Of a stretch of 64,000 nucleotides of DNA, positions 1 through 12,363 are shown piece by piece. The stretch is taken from assembly GCA_037954235.1 (NCBI GenBank), contig JBBMOA010000017.1, positions 24,334,527 to 24,398,526 of the forward strand. Direction: 5' to 3'. Source of the stretch: Aulostomus chinensis (taxonomy: Eukaryota > Chordata > Actinopteri > Syngnathiformes > Aulostomidae). Both the position numbers and the translations under genes were made by a program. The notes under the pieces were generated by a model that worked only from the letters and a program-made list of their open reading frames with translations, had not been told where the DNA came from and did no database searches. Position 1 is the first letter of the stretch. The number at the start of each line of letters is the position of its first letter.

Positions 1-700
1 CGTGCCAGGAACCAGATCGTCAACAGGTCCTGGTCCGCTTGTTTTGTTGTGATTACAAACGTTCTCACAAAACTGCAGACTGAGCTTATTCGCCATGTTT
101 GACAACCACATGATCGCCTGCTGTTGGATTGTACCAGCTGAGGTTGAGGGCCTAGTTTTTTCCCCCAAAGCTGATACTTATGGTTTTGGGACGGATCATC
201 TTTTACTCAACACCTCAATCCACACAAACCATTCCAGCCCATCACGGCCCAGTGGCTCACCGGCGCAGGTTCATCAGCTGGGATTAGCAGGCTACAATGA
301 GCATTCACAATCACACATTCAGCTCTGAAACTCAACGATTTACCGTTGTAACCTCCACTCTGACAGTGAGACCTGCTGTTTTGTGTTGGAATTAGCATCA
401 CCAGAGGCTCACGGCCCGATACCCCCCCCCCCCTTTTTTTGGTCCCAGCCCTCATATAATGTTCGTATGCTTGGCAGTTTGCCGTACATCCCAGGATATG
501 CTTGCCAGCAGTTGATTATAACTAATTACACCCCATTTAAACCACTTCATGCAAGCATGTGGAGCAGAAGCCATGACAGTGCAACACATCTTAGTTAGGG
601 CTCAAATGGAGGATGCCAAAAATAGGACTGAATGTCAGGCAAATATCAGACTGGGACATCAACACATACATCAGCTCACCGGGTCTCAAAGTTAAAACTA
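1..700. other. Unique non-coding sequence
   Basis: No gene, repeat family or regulatory element is recognisable here. The only simple feature is a run of about 12 C followed by T at 422-440. The open frames are short, overlap on both strands and lack splice context, so they are treated as chance. Confidence 0.5.
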
Positions 701-723
701 CAGTAGCATGGCGACTCTTTCAG

Positions 724-758
724 CTCCAGCAGGGGTGACCAGCAGGGGTGACCAGCAG
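724..758. repeat. 15-bp tandem duplication
   Basis: A 15-base unit reading roughly AGCAGGGGTGACC(AG) occurs twice in direct succession, then partly a third time (AGCAGTGCC). This looks like replication slippage, with no evident function. Confidence 0.7.
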
Positions 759-929
759 TGCCTCAGAGGGCCACACCAGCTTGGACAGTCAGTGAGGGAG
801 AGGCCACACTTCAGCCAATCAGAAGGAGGCATGAAACACACCTGCTGGAATGAGTTGATGAACCTGAACCTTGGTTTTAACTGGATGTGTCAGTCTGGTG
901 AACTTTAAGGTTACAATGGGAGCATCCAT

Positions 930-1560
930 GCAGTGTGGTGGGGAACGATGTGACGTCAGCGGCCAGCAGGCAGCTGGAAGCTCTGTTGGAATCAGCTTTA
1001 ACAGCAGTATACACGCAGTACGCACTCAGTATACACCCAGTACACACTCAGTACAAACTTCTACACAATACGCAGTGGTCCGCCTCAGCCAGGGGGACAC
1101 GCGCCCAGCACCGCGGTAACGTTCACAAGGTTGCCAAGCGACCGAGGTGCGCACCAGAACGTTTTAGTTTCGGTTGGTGTCTTACCGTCAATCGAAGGAA
1201 ATCGGCGCTGGTTCCGGTGACTGTGTGGAGGTGAAGAAGAAGGGTGTGTTCACCCTCCACCGCCGGGATCATCTTCTCCTTCATCACCGAGTTCGGGAGC
1301 TACGCTTCCCTCCAGGTGAGCTGCCATGGAGCACCTGTTTGCATGGTGGACCTGGACTGGTCAGTGGCTCCTGTTTTGTCTCCAGTTCCCGGGTTTCCGG
1401 TTCAAAGGTTCAGTCTGAGCTGCTGGTTTCAACGCTGAGAACTTCATACACACACCGGGCCCTCGGCTCTTCCTCAGTCCTACCGAATCCGGACTGGCCA
1501 GAACTTGGGTTCTTAACTCCTCGCCGTCGGGTTTGTTGCTAACATTAGCATCAGCAGGTG
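930..1560. promoter_or_regulatory. CpG-rich patch with palindromic CRE
   Basis: CpG dinucleotides are clearly denser here than in the flanks. A perfect palindromic cyclic-AMP response element, TGACGTCA, lies at 951-958. Near 1316 a CAG is followed by GTGAGC, a good splice-donor match, and the 28 codons before it (1232-1316) are open, but the frame has no ATG and no convincing acceptor. This could be a minor promoter or a non-coding first exon. The CpG enrichment and the CRE are direct observations; promoter function is inference. Confidence 0.3.
1009..1063. repeat. Short minisatellite, TACAC-CAGTA units
   Basis: About four degenerate units of the form TACAC(N)CAGTA / CAC(T)CAGTA run in tandem inside the CpG-rich patch. 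Unit length is about 10 bases and divergence is moderate. Confidence 0.6.
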
Positions 1561-2396
1561 CGTAGCGCAAGACCTGAGTGAACGTGACGACGAGGAGGCA
1601 GTCTGACCCAAAAATGAAATGTTACCCAAAAAAAAGGGAATTTCGCTTCGGTTGATATATTTTAAATGTAAATGTGTGTGCTACTTTAAAGTATTTGTTT
1701 TTCTTTTTCATGTTTTTAACTTGTTTTATTTTCTAAACTATATCCCTGGGGTTCCTCCGCCAACCACTTGAGGGCGCCCTCGTACCGGAGCACAGTTTGA
1801 GAATCATTTCATTTGCGGGTTACGAGTTTCCTGTTGAGATGCTGGAACGTCCTCGATGTAAGGCGTGCCTCCTCTGAATGAAGCAGACAGACATGCACAA
1901 TATTAATGTTCAAGAAAATACCAAAGTGCTGTTTGTCCTGCATCACCAAAATCAGTGTAGAACTCTGCCGCTGACGCTGCAATGCTCACTGTGCAGGAAT
2001 TTTAACACGATACCAATTCAAGGGCTGGAGTTTATACGCCTTAACATGATAAATAGAACATAAAATTGATGGTCAAGTAGAGGGACCATAATGTTACGCC
2101 AGATTTTATGATATCGTTAAAGTTATTACAATATATCCTTTGTGAAACATGAATTTGATAAGCAATCCATCCAATAGTTGTTGAGTCATTTGACTGAACC
2201 AAAAATGTCAACCTGTCAGCAGCGATAACAGTCCAGGGATCAGTCCGTGTTCTGTAAACATGACTCCCATGAAACCTCACCGGACAGTTTAGAAAAACAA
2301 GCTAGACTGACATTTAGAGTACAGGAATGATGTCAGTACATGAGGAGGACTGGGTGGACGTTGCACAGGGCTGTGACGACTGGGAGAACTAACAGA
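1560..2396. other. AT-rich unique sequence
   Basis: No gene or repeat family recognised. At 1768-1780 there is a short palindromic GAGGGCGCCCTC. The rest is AT-rich with short frames only. Confidence 0.45.
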
Positions 2397-3095
2397 AGAT
2401 GTATCAGGGAAAGAGATGAAAGAGAAACTTTATTTAGAATCAGGTCAGTACACAAAAATCAGTCCAAGTCCAGTCAACAGGGAGCGGACAAAGACTCAGT
2501 CCAGAGAACAGGATCAACACAGTGACCAGAAAGGCTTAGACAACCAAACTTGCAAGGACACTTGATCCAGATCACGGGTGAACCTCACTGGGGGTGGGGC
2601 AGGTAATCAAAACAGTAGGAAACACAAGGGCAGGAACAAGAGGGGACGCGATTACTGCAACATGACAAAGGCAACCAAATGCAAACAAACAAGACCGAGG
2701 AAACATGTCAGACATCTCATGACCCTGAGCAGACCTCAGCCAACCACAGCGTTCCAACAATATCAACAATAGTCACATGATCGGTGGGATTAAGAGCACA
2801 GAATCCATTGTCAATAGTCGTGATGTGTATCGTGTTTGCGTCACTCATTCCTGGATAATTCCTTACAACTCGACCACCACCAGCTGGTCCCTGAGCAGGG
2901 ATCAGCTCCACCCCCCCCACCCGCCTCCTGGCTCAAGTCCCACATGACTCCGGATTGCAGACAGGTTAAATACTGATCACCACACTTCCAAGCTAAGCTC
3001 ATTTACACCATGCCAGCTGATTGTCCTTTTCATCAGTAAAACTTTTAATCTAAAGTGCTTGTGTGGTATCAGTGGGCCAGCCCAGAGAAATCCAC
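2397..3095. repeat. Duplicated block A, copy 1 (with insertion)
   Basis: Two segments match a block near 5.3 kb. AGATGTATCAGGGAAAGAG at 2397-2415 equals 5270-5288, and about 2790-3090 aligns with about 5310-5615, including the shared stretch CACATGACTCCGGATTGCAG. Between them this copy holds 340 or so extra bases (about 2416-2760) that are absent from the other. The extra piece (tract GGCAGGTAATCAAAACAGTA and the following AACAAGAGGGGA) resembles common fish interspersed repeats from memory, so it is probably a nested insertion. Whether the block is a local duplication or two insertions of one repeat family cannot be decided here. Confidence 0.65.
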
Positions 3096-3645
3096 CTAAC
3101 TTTGGTGTTTCAGTCTGTGTTCCCTGCATCATGTCCTCAGGAAACCTTCATATGAAATCTTAGAAAAAGTTACGCCTAATGACTCAGGTCTGTGGAACAG
3201 TTTGCTAGCACAGATGGCTTTCGCCTCTTTGCTAGCCCGCCTGGCTGGCGATGCGGTGAGTTGGAGGCCAGTGAAGGAGCACACAACACAGGTTACACTC
3301 GTGCGACCTCCTGCGGTGAAAACCTCGAGCTAAAAGCATTCTTTTCTTCTCAGTGTGAGGAAAGATTTTCGTGCAGTGCTGTGGTTAAGTTTATCGGCAC
3401 TAAAACCATTTGGTTTGATGAAAAGATCGTATTAAAATAACTACATGAAAACATCTGAAACTGTCCCGACTTCTCGCTAAAATCACCTGACTCGCTGCCA
3501 GAGCGACAGCTGCAAATCCCCAGATGTTGAGCTCCACTTTATTCACAATTACATGACTTCTATTTGACTACAGTGGGTTACCTTCCCCGTTGTGAACAAT
3601 GGGAACAGCCTGAAATTCAACGTCCAATCACGATTGACTAGGAAA

Positions 3646-3649
<4 letters not shown>

Positions 3650-3680
<31 letters not shown>
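3650..3680. repeat. (GT)n microsatellite
   Basis: Uninterrupted GT dinucleotide tract of about 31 bases. Confidence 0.97.
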
Positions 3681-3681
<1 letters not shown>

Positions 3682-4810
3682 ATGCTTCAACAACAAAAGT
3701 GAGTCAAGCAAAGCCTTTTGAAGCCTTAAACCTTGTAATTTCTCTCAATAAACAGGTAAAAGAAAAGTTGACATTAAAAAGCAGCACCAAGGGAACAGCG
3801 TGTGCATACTGCAGGCTCGCGCTGACTCAGAGCTGTAAAAACCCGCCGCTGTGAGACAAGAACGGCTTTTTGCAAAGAACACGTCAACAGAGCGCTCATC
3901 AGGGAGAACCTGAAAGGGGCACAGTGAGATTAGAAGAACTGTTATCAATTTATCAAAGACACTGCTGAGAGGAAATCTTCAACTTTAAAGCAGAATTGGG
4001 ACATTTGCTGCCTAATGACAGCAGTTTATATACAGAGCAACTTTGAAACTCAATATAATGAGCATTTAAAGTTTCACCCATGTGACTTCTCTTGTCAGTG
4101 GTGCGACTGCAGTGCTCCTGCTAAAAGAAAAAGTACTAAAGTCTGGGTGCTTGAAGAACATACTTCAAGTGGGGTTCAAGGTAGATCTGAAATGCTGAAA
4201 TTCAGCTGAGGCACAGGGCTCACATGCAAACTGCACTTCAAACAGTCAAGGATTTCAGCCTTTTGTAGGTCCAACAGCTTCGCCTCAGGAAGACAAGCCA
4301 GTATCTCATTTCACGTCCACCTTTGTCATTTCCTGCTGAGACGACCTCAGCACAGCTGAGACAGTTGCCTCTGTTGTGCCAATTGACCTTTCAGGGCCAT
4401 TCCAGGTGACTCTCGCTGTCTTAACAGAAAATTCCATGAATAATAAGCACCGCAGCTCTCATTTTAACACACAATCATCATCCAAACTGAGGTTTTTCTT
4501 CCGTTTGCCAACAACTGTGACTCATTGCATTTGTCTTGTTATTTTTTTTGTTTTTTTCCCCCTCACGATTTCTTTATTTTGCACAGGGGCTTAGGAAGAT
4601 AAGCTTTTCAAACCCCTCTCTAAATTACAGCTTCTTCACAGCGGCGACATCCCCAGCAGAGCCTGAATGTTATCACTCCACAGCGGCATGACGAGCTCTT
4701 CATTTTAGATCTCTGGAGCTAAACAGTTTTTGTTCCCAACCTTGGGGCCCTGCTGCACATCAGCAAGTATGGGAAGGAAGCCTGTACTGTGTTATTGCCA
4801 TGCTCCTAGT

Positions 4811-4836
4811 GCGTGTGTGTGTGTGTGTGTGTGTGT
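4811..4836. repeat. (GT)n microsatellite
   Basis: GT dinucleotide tract with one CG-type start unit. Confidence 0.95.
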
Positions 4837-5269
4837 TCATTGCTCATAGACAGGGTTACAGTCCCTTTTTTAGGATTAATAAAGAGTGTAACATCAAATC
4901 TTCCTCAGAGATTGTGTATTCAAGCCACAGACGAAAGCTTGATGTGGTTTAGCGATGGATTCAGTGTTCTTGAATGTTCTACTGTGCAGATCTCATGAAA
5001 AAAGGAAATTACAGGGTCAGCATTTAGTGGGTTTTAGTCGAACCCTGGTGTGGTTTGTTTGGGCGTTTGTGAAAGCAGTAATTGTACTCTGATACTGACC
5101 AAATCAGCCAGTCCAGCCTTCCAAAAAGTCACAAATCACCTCATGAGAGTGTAAACTGTTTTGCAAATTTGATGTTTTGGTGCGGAGGCCAGCCTGAGAG
5201 TGGCTCCATTGACTCAGTTACAGGAAGTGAAGCACAACGCAGCAGCTGCCGGTGTGTTTGCTAATATAC

Positions 5270-5620
5270 AGATGTATCAGGGAAAGAGCATTTAATTTGT
5301 CTACATTAAATGCAAACTGCAATTAAAGCACATATATATTGAAGTTTGCATCATTCACTCATTCAAAACTCCTAACCTATCGATGAACCCCCACCCCCAC
5401 CACCACCACCACCAGCTGGACTGCATCCAGGGATCAGCTCCACCCTCACCCTCTTCCTCCTGGCAGGAGTCCCACATGACTCCGGATTGCAGACAGGTTA
5501 AATACAGATCACCACACTTCTGAACTAAGCTCATTAACATCATGACAGCTGATTGTCCTTTCAAGGAATAGAACTCCGAATTTATCATTCTGGTAGAAAT
5601 GTGGTTGTGTCGTATCAGAA
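5270..5620. repeat. Duplicated block A, copy 2
   Basis: This is the partner of the block at 2397-3095, in the same orientation and about 2.5-2.9 kb away, without the roughly 340-base insertion. It contains a (CCA)n tract at 5392-5414. The long minus-strand frame at 5355-5816 crosses this repeat and is not considered a gene. Confidence 0.65.
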
Positions 5621-7280
5621 CACTTTGATTACGAGCTGATTGTGTGAGAGCAGACCTGAAGGACGTGAACCACCACAGAGAGACTGTCTGGACTCCCATC
5701 TGAACAGAACGTTCCTGTCCCAGCTCCTTCATAAGCAGCCCCCAACAAATGTGTTTTTCATTTGATCCACTTGAATGTGTGCACTCTGAAACCAAACCAG
5801 ACGCAACAGAAAACAAACCAAATCAATTTGACTTTGCTTCCGACCAGTCAAACAGACTTGAATTGTGGCAACGCCTTCAGTGAGGATCAGACGCCCAGAA
5901 TATGAATGTAATGGACGAAACGTGTCAAATGTACTTCTCTAGGCTGGAGTGTTACCTTGGGCTTCACGGGCCGTGTACATATGGGTACGTGTACCACGTC
6001 CCAGAGGTGTACGTGTGTCAACATCAGCACATTGACAGGACGCATCCTCGGACTGAGACACCGTCCTGAACAAGACTCCCGCGACTATCATCAGTAAAAT
6101 CCTGTTCAGATAATTACGGCAGAGGATGAAAACTCTCTCAACAACCTGCTGGGGTTAATAACTAATACTGGTACCAGTACCTGGAGTTCAGCACTGGTAC
6201 CAACAGTTTCTTCATGATAACAAATAAAATCTTAGATGCAAAGTTCAAATTTCTCAGTTTGAAGATGGCCAGGCATGAGCTCATGTGGTCTCTCCCTCTC
6301 TTTTTCCCCCAAATCCTTACTTTGTCACTCAGATGTGGTACTGGTACAGGTACTGGTGCTGGTACTGGTACAGGTACAGGTACAGGAACTGAAACTGGTT
6401 CATCCAGGGGTGATCAGTAGAGAACAAGGTCAAGTCCTGACATTGAAATACTACCTTTCAGTCTGGTATGAAATCATTCTTCAGAAGTTCTAGATTATAC
6501 AGAATCATAGAAGCTGAGCTAAAAAAAGAAGTCTGTACTTTGAGTTCTTTGAGTTGGGGCTGAATTCTGAAACTAAAAATATAAGACAGCCACTTCCATG
6601 AAAAACTACATCACGGTTGATTTAACACGCTGGCAGATGTTGCTGTCCTGACATGTCACCTGTGTCCTGAGAGGAGGCGATGCAGGCTGTACATAATCAT
6701 AAATAACACAAGAGGTGACATCACACCACATGTTTGCTGACAGGGAGGTGGTCTCAGTTGAGAAGGTCATGTGACTAGCAAACAGCAGGACAATGCACTG
6801 CCACGTATCAAAAATTCATAGAAACTTCACCATATAGCTGGGAAAAAGTAGTCATGTTTAGTGAAGCGTCACATGACAGCAGAACACTCTTGGAGCAGCA
6901 AAAGCCTAAAGTGAGTCTTGTTAAATTGTTTGTTGAAACACTGAAGCCTGAGTGGGCAGGAACTGCTGACTGTGATGAATGAAGCCGCCTTCAAAATCTG
7001 GAGCCCACTGGACTTCAGAAGTGCAACAACAACAACAAGAGAGAGTTCAAGCAGCAGAGAAGCCAAAAGCCTTTGTAAATCAAACAGATGGCATGAAGAG
7101 GAGATGAATTTGTGTTTGTAGGCTCTTGTGATTTAAAATGCTTATTTGAGTTATTAAGTTTGACCCATAAATCTCCTGACATACTATCCTTCATTGTGAG
7201 CCAGAAAACGCCTTCCTTCCAACTTCTCAAGCTTCCCATTGGTTGCTGCTGCTGTGTATCAGCGTCCCTGCGGTCATATT
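5620..7280. other. Non-coding stretch around the GGTACW tract
   Basis: No exon or transposon was recognised. Apart from the hexamer repeat near 6.35 kb and a short (AAC)n at 7022-7037, the sequence is unique-looking and moderately AT-rich. Confidence 0.45.
6336..6397. repeat. GGTACW hexamer minisatellite
   Basis: About ten hexamers of the form GGTACT/GGTACA/GGTGCT/GGAACT lie head to tail. Related GGTACC/AGTACC words occur upstream at 6170-6204, partly in inverted orientation. The frames through this tract (GT-rich or VLVQ-rich peptides) are repeat read-through. Confidence 0.9.
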
Positions 7281-7284
7281 GGTC

Positions 7285-7595
7285 AGTCAGCAGTCCCATC
7301 TGCTCACAAAGGAAGGGAGCTGTCGCCCGTGTAAACTCCCCAAGGTTCTCTCTGCCCGCAACAATGGCTGTGCCCTCAAGACTCTGTGGCTCGCTTTGAT
7401 GCGTTTCCTGCTGCCACTGGCAGGCAGAGCCACATCAAGGCTGAGCTGGAGCAGCATGGCCATGAGGATGCAGCACAGGTAGGTGAGCGCACCCAGCCAG
7501 CGTCGTGAAGACAATAAACTCTGACGTCAAACGCGAGCGATGCGTCCAAACCCTCTCTGACTCTTCCACCTGGTCTTACCAATGCTCGTGACACC
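7285..7595. other. GC-rich patch with several overlapping open frames
   Basis: Frames are open on both strands. On the minus strand, a frame from an in-frame ATG near 7467 begins MAMLLQLSLDVALP and is followed by the basic SRKR, which looks like a secretory signal with a furin-type site; read back through upstream codons it extends to SSRRWLGALTYLCCIL. On the plus strand, another frame ends at 7478 in CAG followed by GTAGGTGAG, a good donor. TGACGTCA-like words lie near 7523 and 7680. Simultaneous open frames are expected in stop-poor GC-rich DNA, and neither peptide was recognised, so no gene is called. Confidence 0.25.
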
Positions 7596-7599
7596 CCTT

Positions 7600-8165
7600 G
7601 GCCTCTGGAAGAGATGTGGTGACTTCTTAACTACCATCAGTGTAATCCTATTGCTGCCTTCATCAGACGCTCAGCTTTTGACGTCACTGCAGCAGGAGAC
7701 GAGCGCTCCATTCCTGTTTGCAACCTCTAAACATAGACTGTGCCCATAAATGTTTGAACGCTTTCCCTGATTAATGATACATTGATGGAATGGCTCGGTT
7801 TAGGAACGCGTTGGTGTTAATAACCAGTCCAATTTGTCTCAAGCAGAAACGCAAAGTCGTGTAACTTGTTGGTATCTGACGCTGAAGGACGAGAACAGCC
7901 TGAGAGTCCAGACACATCAAGACTGCTACGCTACATCGAGACAACTCTGCCTAGCATCAGTTCATGTTTTCATCCTTTCTGCAGTCAGCATTTCCAGAAT
8001 AACTTCATCCACTGTACTCCTGCAGTGTGCGGAGGAATAGACGTGAGATCTACAACAGCGAGACAAAAGTACGATGTAGTTTCAGACTGAAATTGGTGTC
8101 AAATCTCGTAAACACTTTTAAAAGAACAGAATTAGTAAAGAAATTACCACTTGTCTGTCAGACTT
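7600..8165. other. Unique non-coding sequence
   Basis: Nothing recognisable. Short open frames lack splice context and show no domain. Confidence 0.4.
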
Positions 8166-8520
8166 ACTTCCTTTCACCGCTAGGTGGTGCTATGACTTCA
8201 GCTGGTCTATTCAAACAGGTGAAGTTTGGAAAAGCTCTGCTCATGTTAGTTTCCAGTTCTGTGATGACAAACATCATCCTAGTTGGCGGTTTTGCCACAG
8301 TGGCGTCGTTTCATGAATGTCACAGTAGCTTTATTTATCTGGGTCGAGCAACTTGGAGGGTCATTTCTTTCTGCCACCAGGTGGCGCTGTGACTAATCTG
8401 CCCTAAAATCTAATGGACTCTTCCTCGGCCCATTTAAAGACCTCCAACAAGTTTGGAGAAAATCCACGTCCTTGTTGTTGTGTAAATCCTGGTGACAGAC
8501 AAACGTGACCTCCTTGGCAA
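8165..8520. repeat. Interspersed repeat with CTCF-like cores, block 1
   Basis: Two related motifs sit about 200 bases apart in the same orientation: CACCGCTAGGTGGTGCTATGAC at 8175-8196 and GCCACCAGGTGGCGCTGTGA at 8373-8392. Between them is GTGAAGTTTGGAAAAG. The same architecture (CTTCCTGT, CCACCAGGTGGCGCT, then GTGAAGTTGGG) recurs at 25.5 kb, so this is one repeat family. From memory, similar sequences are common in fish genomes; no family name is assigned. The core resembles the vertebrate CTCF consensus. Actual CTCF binding is inference. Confidence 0.65.
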
Positions 8521-11500
8521 AGGTTATAAGGTTCGGAGTTTTTAGGCTCAAGTGAAGTAATGCTAAACTGGTGGGGAGCTGGCGGCAGGAGATTATTGGG
8601 GGATGGTGTATTCTGAACAGGAAAAAATGGTTTTGAACCACTAAACAATCCTTCACATGTTGGGGCTCCTTCCAGGCAGCTGATGTCAGCTTTAATCTGC
8701 ACATACGCTGTAATACAGCAGCTGGGCTGTAAGGCACAAGGCATCAATGCAAATGAGGAGCAAGCCAGTGACAACGCGAGCCATGATTAAACTCATTTAC
8801 TGAAATGTCTCCCTCTGATGCGTGACAATTTCAGGTTAAGAAGCACATGAAAATGCCCTGCAGCTGAGACCTGTTTTACTGTACAGCCATTATTTTCCAG
8901 CAGATCGAACACGTGACGGCGGCACGTCCACTCCTCCTGCCTCCTGTTTATTCATGTATTTGCGGGTTTGTGTGCAGGCTCAGCTCATTCTGGTGGAGGT
9001 GGGTTTGTTCTTTAAATGGAACCAAGCTCCTCTTTAGCTCTCACAGCAGATTACAGTAGGAGTTAAGCAGACACACAAGCCAGGCTTCATACAAAATCAT
9101 CTTCCACGTGTTTTCATTTCTATTAGCTTCAGTGTCCATCCATCAAATGTAATCCACATGAATCAGAAGTGAGCAGCAATCAGTCCCCTCTCATTTCAGC
9201 GTTGAGCTCGATGAAATAAAGGTGCTTCAATTCCACTCTCCCCTCACCCTCTCTCCTTCTCTCTCTTTCTCTCTTAATTTCACATGCAAAACAACAACTT
9301 TCTAACATTCTCCGGGAGCCTTCTGTGCATGTTGAGCTGCTCCCCAAGGTAAAACTGGCCTATTTCTGAGTGCATCTTCAGCATCCATCTGCCGTACCCG
9401 TAAATTGCACTTGCCTGCGATTGCAGGTTATCTCATCTGTCAAAGCAGGCCTATCAATTTCACCGAGCGGTCTCGGCAGAAGGCATTAACCCTCCAGTGT
9501 CACTCTGGTATCACTCATTGACAGACAATAACAGCCAGCGATATCAACATATCAGATGAACATTGTTGACAGTTGTGCTGTGACTGTTAGTGGCGCCAAA
9601 CTGAAGACCTGAATGGCAGTGAACACCACCTGAATGCAAATGAACAATCAGTTCCTGCCGCTGTCGCCCTCCAGCGAGAGGAAAATCACAGTTAGCATGT
9701 CCCTGACACACATTTAGCAGGTCACCAGCTGAAGAGGAAACAACCAGCTGAGTGACTGACCTGCAGTTTATCCAATGATGCAAAACCAACTATTTGCATT
9801 AAAATGTGCAGAGGTTCTTGTCGAGATCAGATGACTCTGATGGTGCAGCGAGTCTAAAGATCAGCACAAGTGCACCATGTTGGTCTGTGGAAGCATTTTA
9901 AAGCTACAGCGTGGGAGACATCTGTCTCCATCTTCTGGCAGTGACAGTTATTACAAAGAATATCAGCACATGCTGCAGCTTCACCGTCACCCCCCGAGAT
10001 GGCTCGGCACACCGTCAGACTTTGATCTTTCTTGGTCTGGAAAGTCAAGAGGAGCCCCAAGATTAAGATACAGTATTTATCGACAGTTTAGCAGACAGCT
10101 AAGCAGAGGTAGCAACCTCGGCCGGGCACGCTTGCTATGCTTCCTCCCATCAGAGCAGAAACACATGCAGAAACTCCATAGAATGTGAGATGAGGAGAGA
10201 TTTACCTGCTGGCAATGAGCTTAATGAACGTTGTGAGAATGTTTGGCAAGAGCTTGAATTCACCGTGGCTTTAAAGCATTGCATCTAGTTTTTGTTAACA
10301 TTTTGACAGGAGACAGTGTATTTCTAAAAGGGCTGTCAAAAACGGTGCGAGTCATGAGCTCATATATGGCCCATAATGCAATGCAACATCTGCAGTGTAA
10401 ATGTCCACAGTACGCCGGGCATAAAACGCTTGCTGCTAAAAATGTGTGGTGTGTTAGCCCACAGCAACAGCCCAGATGACCTCACTGTGACTTCACCGGG
10501 GTTATTGGAGGCAAGTTGTTTTCACATGGTCGGCTGAACTTGACGGGTGAAGACTGTGGATTTGACCCTGAAGTGGCGTTACTTTCTAGGAGTCACATCA
10601 TTGGAAGTTTGGAAGTTAGCATCACCGTTGGTTCCCTCCACCAGAAGCAAATGGGATGTTACATTGAATTTTGAATTATTTCTGACCATCCGCAACATTG
10701 AGAACTAGATCATCTCTTTTTTCGGAAGCATAAAATCAAAAAACTCCAGACATTAAAAGCTAATATTATGGGAAAAAGCAAGTACATACATGGCGTGATG
10801 ATGTTTAATGTTACGTTTAGCGGTGTGTTAGCACCTGCCATTTTGAAGAAACATGTCATTCACTGGTTTGCCATATACTGACATTTTACATGCTGGAGCA
10901 CCAAACAGCTTCAGCTCGCATGAGCCACAGGCCTTTTTCCCAGGCATTAGACCAAACACCCAGTGACTCCAAGACAAGGAGACCAGACTCAAACGACACT
11001 GACATATTTCCGCATTCCTGCTGTAGTCCAAACAACTTGAAACTGGGAACTTCCCAGTTGAAAATTCCATCTTCTAAGCATACTTGGTGCCTCCAGGTGC
11101 ATGTAAAAGTAAAAACATGGCCGACACAAACTGATTTTGTTGTGGCAAGTGGTAAGACAGCCACAAATACAGCCTTCTTGATGATTGTTCATAGGACTCC
11201 ACTGCGTTCCGTCCGGCTCCATCAGTACGTGATTTATAAAAGTAAGGGAATGTTATATATTTCTTCTATTTTTCTCATTTATTTTTTGTGCTTTAAACTT
11301 TTTTCCTCAATAACTGTTGCAGCATAAGATTTTGTCTCCCGTATCCAGAATCACATCGCTCAGTGTTTTACTATGTCATCATGTGTCTTATTTGAATACA
11401 AGAGGACTTATTGCTCTGCGGATGCCGCCATTTTTGTTTGACGTCACAAAAAGTGGATTCTTCGGGAAGTGGAATCTGTTCCCCACTAACAGCTCTTGTC

Positions 11501-11900
11501 TACTTTTCCCAAGTAGGAGATGTGGAAGTTCCGAGTTGCCTAGAACGCAGCATAATTCCTTCACCCTTCCTGTTGGCCTGCAGCGGCTGCGGTAGGACCC
11601 ACACTAGAGGAATGAAGAGTTTCCGAGTTTTGTCACTTTCATAATCCGTATTTCATAATTATGGACTTGGACGGGGGGCATAAGCTAAAATAAACCACAG
11701 TTGCATGTGCCACTGAGTCATTTTGCATCATAATAATTCATGAATTAGAAAAAACCAGTTGAAATCCCGCGGTGACGCTCAGAGCTCAGCAGAGGAAAAA
11801 AACACAACAAACCCTCACACTTGAATTCAGGGGACAAAGCCTTTCCTGTCTGGCGCTTTTCGCTGAATAAAACACACATTCTAATGCTGCTGAGATCCAG
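8520..11900. other. Unique non-coding sequence
   Basis: No exon or transposon recognised. An octamer ATGCAAAT lies near 8748. The segment 9340-9560 is a unique, non-repetitive, homopolymer-poor block that could be a conserved non-coding element, but only a comparison with other fish would show this. Confidence 0.4.
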
Positions 11901-11913
11901 GCTGCGGTGGTCA

Positions 11914-11936
11914 CCCCCCCCCCCCCCCCCCCCCCC
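11914..11936. repeat. Poly(C) tract
   Basis: An uninterrupted run of about 23 C, followed by a CpG-rich stretch. Confidence 0.95.
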
Positions 11937-12280
11937 GCTGAGCGCTGTCCGCGGTGCTGAGCGCGAGCGAGCGGCAGGGGGTGGGGGGGTCGTTTCCTCC
12001 GGACAGGGATTTCTGATGCTACCACCAACTAATCCACAAGAGGGGGGTGATTACAGCGGGCGGTGGCGTTACACTGCTGCACATGGAGCCTCATGGCGGC
12101 CATCGATCCTGAACACACACGCGCACTAACACACACACGCGCGCACGCACACAAACAGACATATTTTGTTGCACACACACCTGAAAATGTGAAGTTTGGT
12201 GAAATACTGACGCGGTGGGAAGAGTCTCAGCCCACTGATATCACAGGGGAACATTTTGGAAAGAATGGGCTAATCATCAC

Positions 12281-12363
12281 CTCCCCCTCCTCCTCCTCTT
12301 CCTCCTCCTCCTCCTCCTCCTCCTCCTCCTCTAACACTCACACACACACACGCACGCACGCAC
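12281..12363. repeat. (TCC)n homopyrimidine tract plus (CA)n
   Basis: A tract of about 50 bases of TCC repeats (12281-12332) is followed by CA/CG dinucleotide repeats to about 12363. Mirror-symmetric homopyrimidine runs of this kind can form triplex DNA. Confidence 0.95.

Larger units (their letters stand above)
3100..5265. other. Unique non-coding sequence with two (TG)n tracts
   Basis: No exon or element is recognised. Short frames occur on both strands without splice context. The only structured elements are the two (TG)n microsatellites listed separately. Confidence 0.45.

Noticed and set aside
5355..5816. 153-codon minus frame
   Set aside because: Crosses duplicated block A and a (CCA)n tract (poly-Trp), with no domain.
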